A stretch of DNA of 64,000 nt from Tridacna crocea (lineage: Eukaryota; Mollusca; Bivalvia; Cardiida; Cardiidae). Positions 12,521 through 44,800 of this stretch are shown here, piece after piece; position 1 is the first letter of the stretch; every line of letters starts with the position of its first letter. The notes beneath the pieces are model-generated. The model saw nothing but the letters and a program-made list of their open reading frames with translations. It made no database searches and was not told where the DNA came from. Made by a program: the position numbers and the translations under genes. The stretch spans positions 17,679,290-17,743,289 of the forward strand of contig OX031061.1 in the NCBI GenBank assembly GCA_943736015.1, in the 5' to 3' direction.

Positions 12521-12793
12521 TTAACCAAATGACAAAATTTCAGACTGGTCCAAACTGGAAGCATTTGCAGGCGACAAAATGAAAGTAACTGAAAAATTTA
12601 AATTTGATTTAGGAAGGGAAGAATCAATGTGAAATGTGAATCAAAAGTTAAAATTCCATTTGGAAAGGGCAGAAAACATTGTGGAAGAAGGAGAAAATGC
12701 TGGTTACCACCATTTCCTCCTTTTCCCAGCATGTTTTGGAAAGGCTTCTTTCACATAGGTGTTAAAAGTTGGGATTGTGTGGTAAAGGGTTAA
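12521..12793 (-). mobile_element. piggyBac-like MITE with local duplication
   Basis: TTAACCAAATGAC to GGTAAAGGGTTAA, lengthened by a repeated TTAAAATTCCATTTGGAAAG-type stretch that is also found at about 13310. Confidence 0.78.
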
Positions 12794-12952
12794 TTTTACC
12801 ATAAGATTAAGTCTTAGACCTATTGAAATTAAAAGCATTTCAAGCAAACAAGATAAACAAAACTCAAAACTTGAATTTGATGTTTGCAAGACAGAAAACA
12901 GAATTTGGTTCATGGTCAAATAGATTTAACTCTTTATCACAACATCTCAAGT

Positions 12953-13452
12953 TTAACTCATTACCAAAAGACAAGATTTAAGGTTTGTCCAAATTGAAAG
13001 CATTTGCAGACGACAAAAGAAAAGTGACAGAAAATTTGTTTTGTGTAGGGTAGAAATACATTGTGGGAAAAGGAGAAATGCTGGTAACCAGCATTTTCTC
13101 CTTTTCCCACAATGTTTTCTAAAGGCTTCTTTCTCAAGGGTCGTCAAAAGTATAATTAAGAATAATCTCCTTTGCCCACTTTATTTTCTACTCTTTCAAA
13201 CTTAAATTCCACCATTTCAGCCTCACTTAACTCTTTACCAAACGAAAAAATTATAGGCAGGTCCAAATAGAAAGCATTTGCAGACGACAAAATAAATGTG
13301 AATCAAAAGTTAAAATTCCATTTGGAAAGGGCAGAAAACATTGTGGAAGAAGGAGAAAATGCTGGTAACCACCATTTTTTCCTTTTCCCACAACGTTTTC
13401 AAGAGCGTTCTTTCTTAGGGCCCTTAAAACTCGGGAATGTATGATAAAGAGA
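12953..13452 (-). mobile_element. Two piggyBac-like MITEs in series
   Basis: 12953-13155 lacks its right end. 13227-13452 ends in GTATGATAAAGAGA, a mutated terminus. Confidence 0.75.
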
Positions 13453-13686
13453 TGTCATCTGCAAATGCCTGGGAATTAGACAAGTCCATAATTTTGGTGT
13501 GCAATAAGGAGTTAAAAAGTGAAAGTGTGATAGTATTAAAGGCTAAGAACATGTTTCAAGTAAAACAATGCATTTTTTTTGACATTTCATTCATTCAGTT
13601 TATTTTGAATTATCTATTTGTACTATCAATACATAAAATAGACATGTCCATTGTAGAAAATATTAGTAATAGAAAATATAAAGACC

Positions 13687-13915
13687 TTAACTCATTACCA
13701 AACAACAAAATTTTAGGTCTGTTCAAATCGAAAGCATTTGCAGAGGACAAAATAAAAGTGACTTAAAATTAGAAATTTGTTTTGTGAAGGGTAGAAAACA
13801 CTGTGGGAGAAGAAGAGAACGCTGGCAACCAACATTTTCTTCTTTTTCCACAATGTTCTCTGAAGGCTTCTTTCTCAGGGTCGTCAAAAGTAGGGATAAT
13901 GTGGTAATGGGTTAA
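13687..13915 (-). mobile_element. piggyBac-like MITE, full length
   Basis: TTAACTCATTACCAAACAAC to GGTAATGGGTTAA; the stem is imperfect. Confidence 0.85.
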
Positions 13916-14015
13916 TGTAGGAGATTTATTGTGAGATTGGATACTGAATAGATCAAACTCTTTACAAAAAAACAACACAATTTTAACTTCACTAAATTGA
14001 AAAGTAAATGGCAGA

Positions 14016-14244
14016 TTAACTCTTTACAAAACAATCCCTGGTTTTTACGACCCCGAGATAGAAGACTTTGGAAAACATTGTGGGAAGAGGAGAAAATGCT
14101 GGTAACCAGCATTTTCTCCTTTTCCAACAATGTTTTCTACACTGCTGGAAACAAATTTCAATTTTTGGGTTACGTTTATTTTATCCACTGCAAGTGCTTT
14201 CAATCTGGTCAAGTCTAAAATTTTGTTGTTTGGTAAAGAGTTAA
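14016..14244 (+). mobile_element. piggyBac-like MITE, full length
   Basis: TTAACTCTTTACAAAACAAT to GGTAAAGAGTTAA. Confidence 0.86.
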
Positions 14245-14589
14245 ATGAAGTTTAGATGATAATGGCCAGAAGCAAAGTTCTGCTGTAGGATACAGAGAGA
14301 CAGTTTGGTAGTAATCTAGAATAAGGAAGTAAACAGTGTATTTCAAAGATCAGACTGCAAGTTTTGTGCAGTTTGATCTTGATCAACACTGTACACAAAA
14401 GGTTCTTTTGTCATGTACATTATGGACAGAGTTATATATAATGGAAAGAGTTATGTCCACTATGGCATATGAACTACAAAGGTATTGTGTAAATCATGAG
14501 GCAATAGAATTACATGTATTACCATTAGCAATCGTAATTGATATATGTTGTAATGCCAATAAGATGGATACTTGTTAATGATTACGTTT

Positions 14590-14820
14590 TTAACCCTTTA
14601 CCAGACGACAAAATTTTTAGCCTTGTCCAAATTGAAAGCATTTGCAGATGACAATTTCAGTGTGGTACAAATGGTGCAAATGTTTCTTTGACAGAGTAGA
14701 AAACATTGTGGGAAAAGGAGAAAATGCTGGTTACCAGCATTTTCTTCTTTTCCCACAATGTTTTTAAAAGCCTTCTTTTCCAGAAGCATTGAAAGTCCAC
14801 ATTGTACGGGAAAGGGTTAA
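14590..14820 (-). mobile_element. piggyBac-like MITE, full length
   Basis: TTAACCCTTTACCAGACGAC to GGGAAAGGGTTAA. Confidence 0.86.
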
Positions 14821-15145
14821 AAAATTACTGGTAATCTATTTTATACACATATAAGATATTCTATAAATACCAGTGGTGACCAGATTGTCTGTACTATATA
14901 AATAACATGACTGTGAGTTTTCAATAATACTTTGAGCACAAGTATTGATTCTTTTTTACATAGTGAAGATCAAGATCAGACTGTATAAAATTTGTAGTCA
15001 TATCTATGATTTACATTGCCAGCTGAGACAAACTGATTTAACCAAAAATAAAAGTGCCTTGAAACAGCAAGATCAGTGTCTATTTTCCCTACAATGGAAA
15101 TGGTTCATTTTGGGGACTCACTTTTCAAGTGTAAACCAGCGACTC

Positions 15146-16262
15146 TTTAACACATGAGAAAACCTTAGACCAGTCCAATGTGAAAGCATTTGCAGACCAT
15201 AAAATAAATGCAACTGAAAATTTGAGATTTGGTTTGGGAAATGCAAAAAACATTGTGGAAAATGGGAGTAAATGCCAGTTACCAGCATTTTCTACTTTTC
15301 CTGCAATCTTTTCAAAAGGCTATTTCAACAGGGTCTTTAGAAAGCATGATTGTGTGGTAAAAGGTTCATGTGTCCACCCTTTACTATATGGCAAATTTTT
15401 TTTACATGTAATTGTTGAGGTCAAAGACCATGCAAGTGTGTCTCACTTTATAGCATCTGACCTTATTCCTTTACCCCATAAGGCATTTCTATGGTATCTC
15501 TAATTGACCCTAAATAACATCAAGGATGAAGCTGTTTCTTATGTGTATATGACACCTTTTGATAGTGTAGAAAACGTTGTGGCAAAAGGTGAAATTGCTC
15601 GGTTTCCAAAGGCTCCTACAAGCAACATGTAGAAATGAGTATCTATTGAGTAAAAGGTTAACTGGCTAAAAAACATTGTGAAAAAAGAAGGAAAAAAAAA
15701 AGCTAGCTATTGATGTGACAGACAGTAAAAGGGTTAAAGTTACAGTTCGATATGAGGTTGAAATATTTCAATAAAAAGCAAAATTTGACCAGAATTGTTG
15801 CCCTTGATTTCTATTATTCTACTGTGACCTGGGACAACAAGGAAAGAAAGACAAAATCAGTGATAATGTAACTTACTTTATGATACACTATGTCATTACA
15901 AAACAAATTAAAAGAACAAGACATTCATACTAGGCTACCTCTACCAAACAGTAAAATTTTAGACTTGTCCAAATTGAAGCATTTTGCAGATTACAAATTA
16001 AAGATGGCTCAAAGCCTGGAATTTGTTCTTGATAGAGTTGAAAGAACTGCGGGTCAAGGAGAAAATGCTGGTTACAGAGACCATTCATAGACGACAATTT
16101 CAAAACTGATACATATACACTTTAGATCTTTCACAGGGTAGAAAACTGTGCAGAAAAAAGAAGAAAATTCTGGTTACCAGCAATTTTCTTTTTCCCAGAA
16201 TGTTTTCAAAAGCCGCCTGTCTCAGGGCTGTGAAAACCAGGGATTGTTTGGTAAAGGGTTAA
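15146..16262. mobile_element. Cluster of degenerate MITEs
   Basis: A minus copy at 15146-15368; a deleted type 2 remnant at about 15468-15660 (CCCCATAAGGCATTTCTATG); and two minus fragments at 15938-16075 and 16130-16262. No gene. Confidence 0.6.
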
Positions 16263-16874
16263 ATAAAGAAATTTGCATTTTTACTATAATTCATAGACAA
16301 CAGAGTAAAGGAAACAAACTAACAATTTCTCACTTTATACCCACAGTTTTGAAACGATCAAAGAAACAAAAAGAGTTTCCTGGTGGTAGATTTAACCCTT
16401 AACCAAAAAATCCTGATAATTAACAATCCTGACTGGAGAGGGGAAACATTGTGGGAAAAAGAAAAAATGATCTTTCTTTCACAGCCTCATCTCTTATTTC
16501 TACAATGTTTTTATCATGCAATTCGTGATATAAGTCAATGAGTTTGTTGTCTGCAAATGCTATAACTAAGATTGTAACAAGGAAAACAGAGTTAATCCTT
16601 TACAACATGTGACCAGAACTAAAACCCTGATAAATAAACATTTAGCAAGTTGCTGTACATTAATCAGATGCCAACAACAGTACAGAAACCAGTGTCTTAG
16701 TAAAGAAACCAGTGCCTTAGTATTTAAATCATCAACTCTTGATGGCACACACACATAAATGTAAAAACTGCATCATCTTTGTCATAATAAATCTCAGGCC
16801 AACATATCACTCACAAGTTCTTTTCTTTTTAACAACAAGATTAAGACAAGCATCATACTGGCCAAGCTTGAAAG

Positions 16875-17060
16875 AATCCGGGGTCCGTATTCACCAACCA
16901 TTCTTAAGAACATTCTTAGCCTTATTCTTCAGAATTTTGCCTGTGTGAAAATAACAGAACTTCTGATAGGCTAAACCATACAGTTCTGTTACTTTCACTG
17001 TCAGAAAATCTTGGAGATTAAGTCAAACAACATTCTTAAGAATGGTTGGTGAATATGAGA
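16875..17060. mobile_element. Fold-back MITE, CACCAACCATTC family
   Basis: CACCAACCATTCTTAAGAA at the left is complemented by TTCTTAAGAATGGTTGGTG at the right, with a nested inner inverted repeat. Sister copies are at 62440-62637 and 63748-63952, and a fragment at about 45465-45545. Confidence 0.82.
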
Positions 17061-17191
17061 CTTGATGTTGGTGTTTCTTTCACATCAGCTTGTCTGAAAG
17101 AGCCTGGGCAGACAAGTTAACTAGGAGTAATCTATTCTCAATGCTCACAATTATTAGTCCCTTAGGAAACATAGGTTCTTCTATTACACAG

Positions 17192-17372
17192 TTAACTCTT
17201 TACCACACAATCCTGACTTTTAACGACCCTGAGAAAGAGGCCTTTTGAAAACACTGTGGTAAAAGAAGAAAATGCTGGTTATGGTAATTTTTTTTTTTTT
17301 TAATGGTAATGATTTCTAAAGACTTCTTTTTCAAGGTCGTTAAAAGTGGAGATTGTGTGGTACAGAGGTAAA
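17192..17372. mobile_element. Fully symmetric piggyBac-like MITE
   Basis: Both arms are the short-arm type: ACACAATCCTGACTTTTAAC at the left, and GTTAAAAGTGGAGATTGTGT at the right. The whole element is one imperfect palindrome. Confidence 0.78.
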
Positions 17373-17481
17373 CTGCAAGACTTATTTGGGGAATAAAGTG
17401 GCTATTTAACCCTTTACCACACAGCATACTATTGGACTTGTCCATTTAAAGGGAAATTACAGAGGACAAGTCAAATATTTT

Positions 17482-17852
17482 TTAACCCATTACCACACAA
17501 TCCCTACTTTACGCCCCTGAGAAAGAAGCCTTTAGAAAACATTGTGGGAAAAGGAGAAAATGCTGGTGACCAGCATTTTCTCCTTTTCCCACAATGTTTT
17601 CTACCCTTCACAAAACAAATTTCAAAATTTCAGTCACTTTTATTATGTCGTCTGCAAATGCTTTCAATATTTACCAGTCCAAAATATTGTCGTTTGGTAA
17701 TGGGTTAAGTGATAGCATTTGCTCCTAAATAGATAGAAAACAGTGGGAAAGGGAGGAAATGCTAGTAACCAACATTTTCTTCATTTCCCACAATGTTTTC
17801 AAAAGTCCAATAAAAGGTCATTAAAAGTTGGGATTGTATGGTAAAGGGTTAA
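17482..17852. mobile_element. Two abutting piggyBac-like MITEs sharing a TTAA
   Basis: A full plus copy at 17482-17708. A minus copy lacking most of its long arm follows at 17705-17852. Confidence 0.8.
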
Positions 17853-18082
17853 GTTTTTTTCTATCTGAGAACTAAACAAAAATATTACTGACTGGCAAAC
17901 ATAATATAACAGTTTTATCTATCTGTAAAATCTATCATCAGCTTTTCCTGTATCATTTTCTAATCCTTTACCAAAGCACTCCATGTTTTATCATGCCTCA
18001 GGAGGAAGGCCACTTAAAACACTGTAGGAAAAGAAGAAATTGATGGTAAAAAATCAGTTTCTTCTCTTCCCACAATATTTTG

Positions 18083-18308
18083 TACTTTACCAAACAACAA
18101 ATTTTAGACATGTCCAAATTGAAAGCACTTGCAGACAACAAAATTAATGCAACTTAAAAATTGAAACTTGACTTTAGAAAAGTAGAAAACAAAGTGGGAA
18201 AAGGAGAAAATGCTGGTTACCAGCATTTTCTCCATTTTCTGCAATTCTTTTTGGGAGGGCTTCTTCCTCTAGGTCATAAAAAACCAGGAATTGTTTGGTA
18301 AAGGGTGA
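18083..18308 (-). mobile_element. piggyBac-like MITE
   Basis: CTTTACCAAACAACAAATTT to GGTAAAGGGTGA, with the hairpin present. A partial plus copy precedes it at about 17960-18080. Confidence 0.75.
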
Positions 18309-18400
18309 CAGGCAACTCCAATCAGTTGAGTCATATCATACTCGTTTCCTCAATTGCTTTCAATTTTAACAAATACATCATTCTATTGTCTGGTATAGAG

Positions 18401-18612
18401 TTAACCCTTAAAGCGCTGGAACCGAATTAACTTTTTTTTGTGGACAGTGTAGATCAAGATCAGACTGCAGAGAACCTGCAGTCTGATCTTGGATCTACAC
18501 TGTCCACTATTTCGTTTCATATATAGCCAAAAAACCCTTGTTACAGTAATATTTCAGATGTTTTTCCTATTTAAAAATGTCTTTTGTATTAATTCAGCAC
18601 TTTAAGGGTTAG
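18401..18612. mobile_element. TTAA-flanked palindromic element, different family
   Basis: TTAACCCTTAAAGCGCTG opposes CAGCACTTTAAGGGTTAG. An internal palindrome pairs TGGACAGTGTAGATCAAGAT with its complement. Its core recurs at about 30398-30470. Confidence 0.75.
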
Positions 18613-19109
18613 GGAATTCAAAGAGAACAGAAACAGTACTTTGTAGTCCACTATCAAGCAAAGACGAGACATGTAACATGACTTTGAATATATTTCATGG
18701 CACCTTCTATATAAGGTGTGAACAACACATGCAGCTCTAACCCAATATTCTGCCAACCCTGTTACCATACAATCCTGAATTTCATCTGACCCTCAGAAAC
18801 ACTTTTGAAAACACTGTGGGAAAAAGAAAGTACTGGTAAACAGCATTCTTCTTTATCTCTTTTTCAAGCATTGATCAAAGACTGGCCAAAATTGAAAGCA
18901 CTTGCAGACAACAAAATGCATGTAAATGCAACTCACTTTTTGAAATTTGTTTCTATCAGGGTAGAAAATATTGTGGGAAAAGGAGAAAATGCTGCTTACC
19001 AACATTTCTTCTTTTCCGATAATGTTTTTCAATGGCTCTTTTGCATTGGGATGTAAAAACTCAGGATTATTTTGCAGTGGGTTAATATCATCTTTTGTTT
19101 ACACCATTT

Positions 19110-19339
19110 TATCCCTTTACCACACAATCCTGAGTTTTAACCACCCTGAGGAAGAGACATTTGGAAAACATTGTGGGAAAAGGAGAAAATGCTAGTAAAC
19201 AGCATTTTCTCCTTTTCTCACAATGTTTTCCAATGTTTCAGACACTACTCCAATCATTTTAACCACATACATTTTATCACCTGTAAATGTCTTCAAATTT
19301 GGACCAGTCTAAAATTTTGCAATGTGGTAAGCAGTTAAT
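19110..19339 (+). mobile_element. piggyBac-like MITE
   Basis: ATCCCTTTACCACACAATCC to GGTAAGCAGTTAA, with hairpin. A rearranged pair precedes it at 18755-19085. Confidence 0.78.
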
Positions 19340-20068
19340 TTTTGATACATTCCAAACACATTTCCACAAGCTGTTGAGCACTGAAACATGAAAAAACAGA
19401 GAACAGCTGCAAACACACATCCCTCAAGCATAAATCACACCGCATTTGGAATCTTCAACAACTCCATTAAAATACTCAACTTAAAAATTACAGTAAAGTT
19501 TAAGTATTGCTAGTTTTACAGTGTAAAACATCAACACTAATTCTCCTCCAGTTTGTAACTCCAGCTGTTTAAAACTGTGTATTTACTCTTAAAACCAGGC
19601 ATAATTTTGTATGTCACGGTTAAACTCACAGTATCACTAAGATGCGTTGCATCTACCAAATTCCTATCAGAGGTACAAGTAAATAAGAGTAATGAAACTC
19701 TAAACGGATGTCTCTTCATTTACACCTAAGTTGTAGGTACTCATTAGAACTGTCTCCTTGAGACAATTTTAATGACCCCTACAACATAGGTTTTACTGAA
19801 GAAATGAGGTAATAGTTCTCTATGAACCCCAAACTATTTCATTTGTCTATACCTCCGTCACTGTCTGAATCCGGTGCAACAGAATCACTGAACTTGAACA
19901 CGAATTTCCAAGAACATGCACCTTTTTCTCACAAGAGTTGAGTACCATTATTTTAAAACACAGAAATATAAAACTTGTCCTTCAAAAGGCAGTTGTCCAA
20001 CATTTTGCTATAATTAAGTGTTTCAATATCCTACAGTAAGGTCTGTTCACTACGAATAATAAATATCC
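19340..20068. other. Region immediately downstream of the GSK3 stop
   Basis: Non-repetitive except for a fragment of the GAGCTCCAGATA fold-back family at about 19735-19830. It is presumably GSK3 3' UTR. I could not identify a convincing polyadenylation signal here. Confidence 0.4.
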
Positions 20069-39492
<19,424 letters not shown>

Positions 39493-40557
39493 GTTTCAAA
39501 AAATGTCACGAGGGGGCGAATATGGTCATGAAGTTTGGTTTTCTTCGTCATTTACTGCAAGTATGGCGGTCGAATAAAAATTAGTTTGAAGTAAGCTTCC
39601 GTCAATCAAGTCGGGGTAAAACACCGTATAAGTCTATTCCAAATGCTCCTTCAGTAAAATAATTATAAAGCTACACATCTCAATTGGACTTTCTGCTAAA
39701 ATTCAGGGAAAACTAGACAATTCGTCTGTCCTGTTTTAGTTAAAACGGAGACAATGTTATCGTCTATCACCTTTCATCGAAAATCGTTTCCAATGGCTGT
39801 TCCATTTGGTACAATGATGATATCGGAAATATACGGAAGATACCGAAAGAGCTCGTTATCCAACCGATTGCAAGAATAACGTCTTCCTGCTAATTCGCTT
39901 AACTTCGTTAATTTACGGAATAAAAACAGGTGCTCAAATTTTGATGACGTCACCAACAATCGGTGAAGGATCAGAAAGGAAAAAGAGCAACAACAAAAAA
40001 CGAATTTAGTTGAAGTGGTTGAGGACCCATCACATTTTTCTTTGCACTTAAAATGTTCGTTAAATTAAATATAATTTTGTAAAAAAAATATTTAAAAAAT
40101 GCTATTCAATGTGCTCCAAATGATATCGTTCGCCCCACAAAGTATTCGAACCTCAGAAATCGAACCCGGGAAACCTTGGCTCAGAACTAGCCAAGTCAAA
40201 GATTCCGGCTGAAATCGACAACTTTACCGAGATGGCTTAGATCTTTTGGTTCCAAACAGTCAGACTTTAAGATCAGTAAAGTTGTAACATTTTTAAAAAA
40301 GTGAGAAGTGTTTTAAGGTCAGCTACTGAACATCGCAAAATTAGCCAAAGTTTCAGCACTTTGTTTCACACCAAATTTTGTTTTTGAAACGCGTTTATGA
40401 TTGTTAATTAAGAAAAAAAGTTTCCAACATTATTGAACTAGCTATTCATTATCTAGAGATAAAAAAAAAGAATGCTTTTTAAATACCAGTAACTTTATTC
40501 CTAAGTCCTTTTAATGATGGTCAGTTTCATTAAGGGGACAAGGATGGCAATTTAGGG

Positions 40558-40725
40558 AATAATCTTCTTTCTATTGTGGTATATTGTTCAATAAACCACA
40601 GTTGTGAGTTATGTGGAACAATAAATAATCCACGAGGATGAGGGCCCGAGTAGGTTATTCATTGCACCTCATAACTCACAACGTGTTTTATTGAACGATA
40701 TACCACGATAGAAAGAAGATTATTT
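40558..40725. repeat. Fold-back element in the divergent upstream region
   Basis: Arms AATAATCTTCTTTCTATTGT and its near-complement at 40706-40725 flank a further inverted stretch (GTTGTGAGTTATG against CATAACTCACAAC). About 168 bp, non-coding. Confidence 0.8.
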
Positions 40726-40985
40726 CGATTCTAACATGGCCAATTCTTAATGAAAGGAAAACAAGTTTAAACTGAGAATAAAAAGGCGGATGAAGATTAT
40801 GTTCCATTGAATAACTCACTCATTGAATGACGTCACTTGCTATAGGATGACGTCACTCTACATGGATTGTTGCAGATTTTACCATGTCTTCCTTGCACTG
40901 TGTTTATAGAGCCAAAGTCGCGTGTCATGTTTTCAGAAGGCTTCTTCCTGCGGGTCGTAAAAACAAGGAATTGTTTGGTAAAGGG

Positions 40986-41214
40986 TTAACCCATTACCAC
41001 ACAATCCCTACTTTTGACGCTCCTGAGAAAGAAGCCTTTTGAAAACACTGTGGGAAAAGGAGAAAATGCTGGTGACCAGCATTTTCTCCTTTTCACACAG
41101 TGTTTTCTACCCTTCCTAGAACAAATTTCAATTTTTCAGTCACCTTTATTTTGTTGTCTGCAAATGCTTTCAATATGAACCAGTCTAAAATTTTGTTGTT
41201 TGGTGAAGAGTTAA
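40986..41214 (+). mobile_element. piggyBac-like MITE upstream of SNAPC2
   Basis: TTAACCCATTACCACACAAT to GGTGAAGAGTTAA, with ACACTGTG/CACAGTGT stem ends. The end of a minus copy (40925-40988) shares its left TTAA. Confidence 0.86.
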
Positions 41215-41744
41215 TATCTCAGTTTCAAAACTGGGTCACATTGGGCCAAAAGGAAGGATCTTGCAACTGATCTTAGAAAAATCTTGTGATCACTCTTGAG
41301 GCCACATTGTATGTCAGATACTCATGAATCTTGTTCATAATGTTTGTCTTGATGATGACAGGGACATGGTCAAGATTTGGTTGAGTTTAAAATTGGATCA
41401 ATTGTCCGAAAGTAAGTGACTGGAACAGATCTTTGAAAAACCTGGTGTACACCCACCCTGGAGACATTATTTTCAGTCAGATACTCCTGGTGGACTAGTT
41501 ATTTATCAATGTTTACTACCTTATCCCAAACAAATCTCATGATTTGAACCAGACTAACATGCCATTATATTTTCTGCACTGCTCTACAATTTCTTTGTGT
41601 TTTAGAGAGTTAAATGGAACTGAAATAGGCACATATAGGCAGGTAAATTATGAAGAATGACATAGGTATATCATGCTTACCATTAAGTATTTGGATTAGG
41701 ATCTTCTGTGATTTAGATTGTGATTTGCCTAGTTTTATTTTCAG

Positions 41745-41828
41745 ACAAAAGGTAGTAACAGCAATGTCACTTCAAGATGATTCATGGTCAATAGGGGAGA
41801 GAAAGAAGCTAGCCCGCCTCTTATATGT
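41745..41828 (+). CDS. SNAPC2: SNAPC2 exon A (first coding exon, SANT helix 1)
   Basis: Acceptor TTTCAG at 41739-41744 means a 5'-UTR exon lies upstream and was not found. Translation most likely begins at the ATG at 41764 (MSLQDDSWSIGERKKLARLL). The upstream frame is also open, but it runs across the acceptor. The donor is GTATGT at 41829. It encodes the Trp-containing first helix of the Myb/SANT-like segment. Confidence 0.82.
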
Positions 41829-44800
41829 GTATGTTAATTTACAGATATTTGTATGCAACCTGATAATGTTAGTTACTGTATAATATGATTTAAACTTAAG
41901 AATGTTTCAGTTAACCCTTTGTATATAAACCAAACAATCCTATTGATTAAATGACCCTAATGAAGAAACCCCTTAAAATGCACTGGGAAAAGGAGGAACT
42001 AGCATTTTCTCCTTTTCCAGCAATGTTATCTAACATTTCTTAGTCAGACTGTCCCATTTGAGCAATATTTGTCATCTGCAAATGCCTTCAATTTGGACGT
42101 CTAAAATTTTGTCATAATTATGGTTAAAAGATTTTGTGCAACTGTTTGTGTCAGGACAAAGGTTTTGTCAGGTAATGCAGAATATGATTGCTGTTTTTAG
42201 AATTGCTGTTTTTAGAATGAAATAAAATTAATAAATAAATAAAAAAGAAAATAAAAAAAACCGAAATCCTGAAACCACATGCAAGTGACACAAATTAGAA
42301 ATGTTTACCCCTTTACCAAAAATATTTCATTTCATTTATTCTTACAGAAAGCTGAAAAAATTGGAGGGAAAGCATGCTGGTAACCAGTATTTTCTTCCTC
42401 TTCCACAATGTTTTCTGCCCTATCAAAGAATAGTCTTTTGACTCAAACCACCCTTAATTTGTTGTCTGCTAATAATTTCTGTTTTGTTAATCTAAGATTT
42501 TGCAGGTTGGTAAGAACAAAAATATTGATAAAATCTATTAACCCTTTACTCCGTAGATACTCATTTCTACGCATTGCTTGTAGGAGCCTTTGGAAAACAT
42601 TGTGGCAAAAGGTGAAATTGCTCGTGACGAGCAATTTCACCTTTTGTCACAACTTTTTCTATGCTATCAAAAGGTGTCATATACACATAAGAAATAGCTT
42701 TATCCTTGCTCTTATTTAGGGTCAATTAGAGATACCATAGAAATGCCTTATGGGGTAAAGGGTTAATAAAATCTCTGGTAAAAATGAGAACTTTTCTTGA
42801 AACAACAGTTACTTTTAATATGTAGCTGATCATTTTCAGACTGTATTTTATAAACAGATCTGCCACTGGGATGTATCCCAGGTATATCAAGTTTCCAGGA
42901 ACCTAAAAATGAAATTTTGGGATAACCAGCATTTTGTCCATTTCCCACAATGATTTTTATTCCTCACAAAAGAAATTTGAAATTTTCAGTCTCTTTTATT
43001 TTGTCGTCTGCAAATGCTTTCAATTTGGACAAACCCTCAAATTTTGTCATTTGATTATAGTTCAATTTTAGTTGTTTTCATGGACATTGGCGAGTTCTGA
43101 TTGGCTGAATTTTTTTTTTTCATAGCTCCATGAAAAAAAAATTTCAGCAGTGCCGGGACTACTTTTGCTTAGTAATGTAAACAAACATGTATATGAGATT
43201 TCATAATGGTCTTCTTTCTGATCTTTATCGAGTCCGAAGTTCAACTTGCTTGCTGAATTTATTTTCTCTAAATATTGATAAAAATATCCAACAGCAAATT
43301 CAAAGAGAGAACTGAAAACTCCTTGTCACTTTGCTGGGTTCTAATAATCTTATTTTCAGCTTTGTTCTAACGTATTGAACTTATAGTAATAAAGCTACTG
43401 AACCTGCAAATGTTCAATACCATAGTGACATCATGTATACGTCATTGTTACGTCATTAACCGCGGTATGAATTATGAATGAAATGGACATTATATAAATA
43501 CGCAATGTTAGATTTTCGATGAAAAAAGCAGTTAGTAATTTTCAAGTGTATATTTGTTGTCTGTGATATAATTATAAGGAATGAAGAGATTTTTTTTTTT
43601 TGTTTTCATGGAGGTATGAAAAAAAAACCCTAATTACTCACACTGTATGAAACCGCAACAGTCTGATGTTTTAATGACCCAAAGGAAGAAGCCTTTTGAG
43701 AATATAGTGGAAAGGGGTAAATGCTGGTAACCAGCATTTTCCTCTTTTTCCACATTGTTTTTTAACCCATCAGAGACAGATCCCATCATTTATCCATAAA
43801 GAATGTGTTGTCTGAAATGCTTTCAAAATGGACAAATCTAAATTGTTGCTATCTGGTGAAGGATTAATTTTTATGGCAATGCTGAATAGTGTGATTTTGA
43901 TGCTTCAGATACCCGCTTGATGCTTATGAAAACATAGCAGCAAATATGAAGAGGAAATCAGCAGATCAGGTATCTTGTGAAACATTGTATCTTAGAGTTC
44001 AACCAGTCACTCAGTTGTTTATGCTGATAATAGATCAAGATCATACAGTACAAACGCTGCAGTCTGGTCATGAACCTATCCTCTCAATTGCCCTTAACCC
44101 TTTATAACCCTGAGATAGAAACCTTTTGAAAACATAGTGAGGAAAGGAGAAAATGCTGGTGACTAGCATTTTCTCCATTTCCTACTGTTTTCTTCCCAGT
44201 TGGAAACAAAATATCAGTTTATGAGTCACATTTAATTTTTCGTCAGTCTGCAAGTGTGTTCAATTTGGACCAGTCTAAAATTTTGTTGTTTGGTAAAGAG
44301 TTAAGGGTTCCAATTAATGTTGACTTTATTTTAACTGGTTCTTTTGAAATGCATGGCCAAACCAAATTTCTACTTGTCTTATAAACGCATAGCCAAACCA
44401 AATTTCTACTTATCTTATCACAGATTGATTGATCATATAGTGTATAACGCCTTTTTCAACATTATTTCAGTTATATTTCTGTGGCCAGTGCACTTATCTA
44501 TGCTTTCCTGAGGTCTCTTTTTACCAGTACTCTGCACAATTTTCTTTCCAAGCCATTTGACCATCTTGTTCAACTTACAAAACAAATGTCAGTGTCCTCT
44601 GCTGGCACAGACATTTGTCTGAGAGTGTAGATGATCCCTATCAATTTTTTGGTCAATCGGTCAAATGTCAAGGTCACAGTGATCGTCAACATGATATATA
44701 GAATAAACCTTGTCATGATGATAACTAGACACAGAATTGACATAGGCTCTTCAAATTCTGTACAGATATTCATCGTGCAGTGTAAATGATCCCTATTGAT

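Larger units (their letters stand above)
39493..41744. promoter_or_regulatory. Divergent upstream region of GSK3 and SNAPC2
   Basis: Both genes point away from this interval. It is richer in CpG than its surroundings at 39.5-40.0 kb and holds perfect TGACGTCA (CRE/ATF-type) palindromes at 39945-39952, 40828-40835 and 40848-40855. It also holds a fold-back element (40558-40725) and one full MITE (40986-41214). A shared promoter is an inference. No TATA box or start site could be fixed. Confidence 0.5.

Noticed and set aside
40140-40240. Possible tRNA-like sequence (AATCGAACCCGGG)
   Set aside because: Only a B-box-like string is visible; no A box at the right spacing and no foldable cloverleaf.
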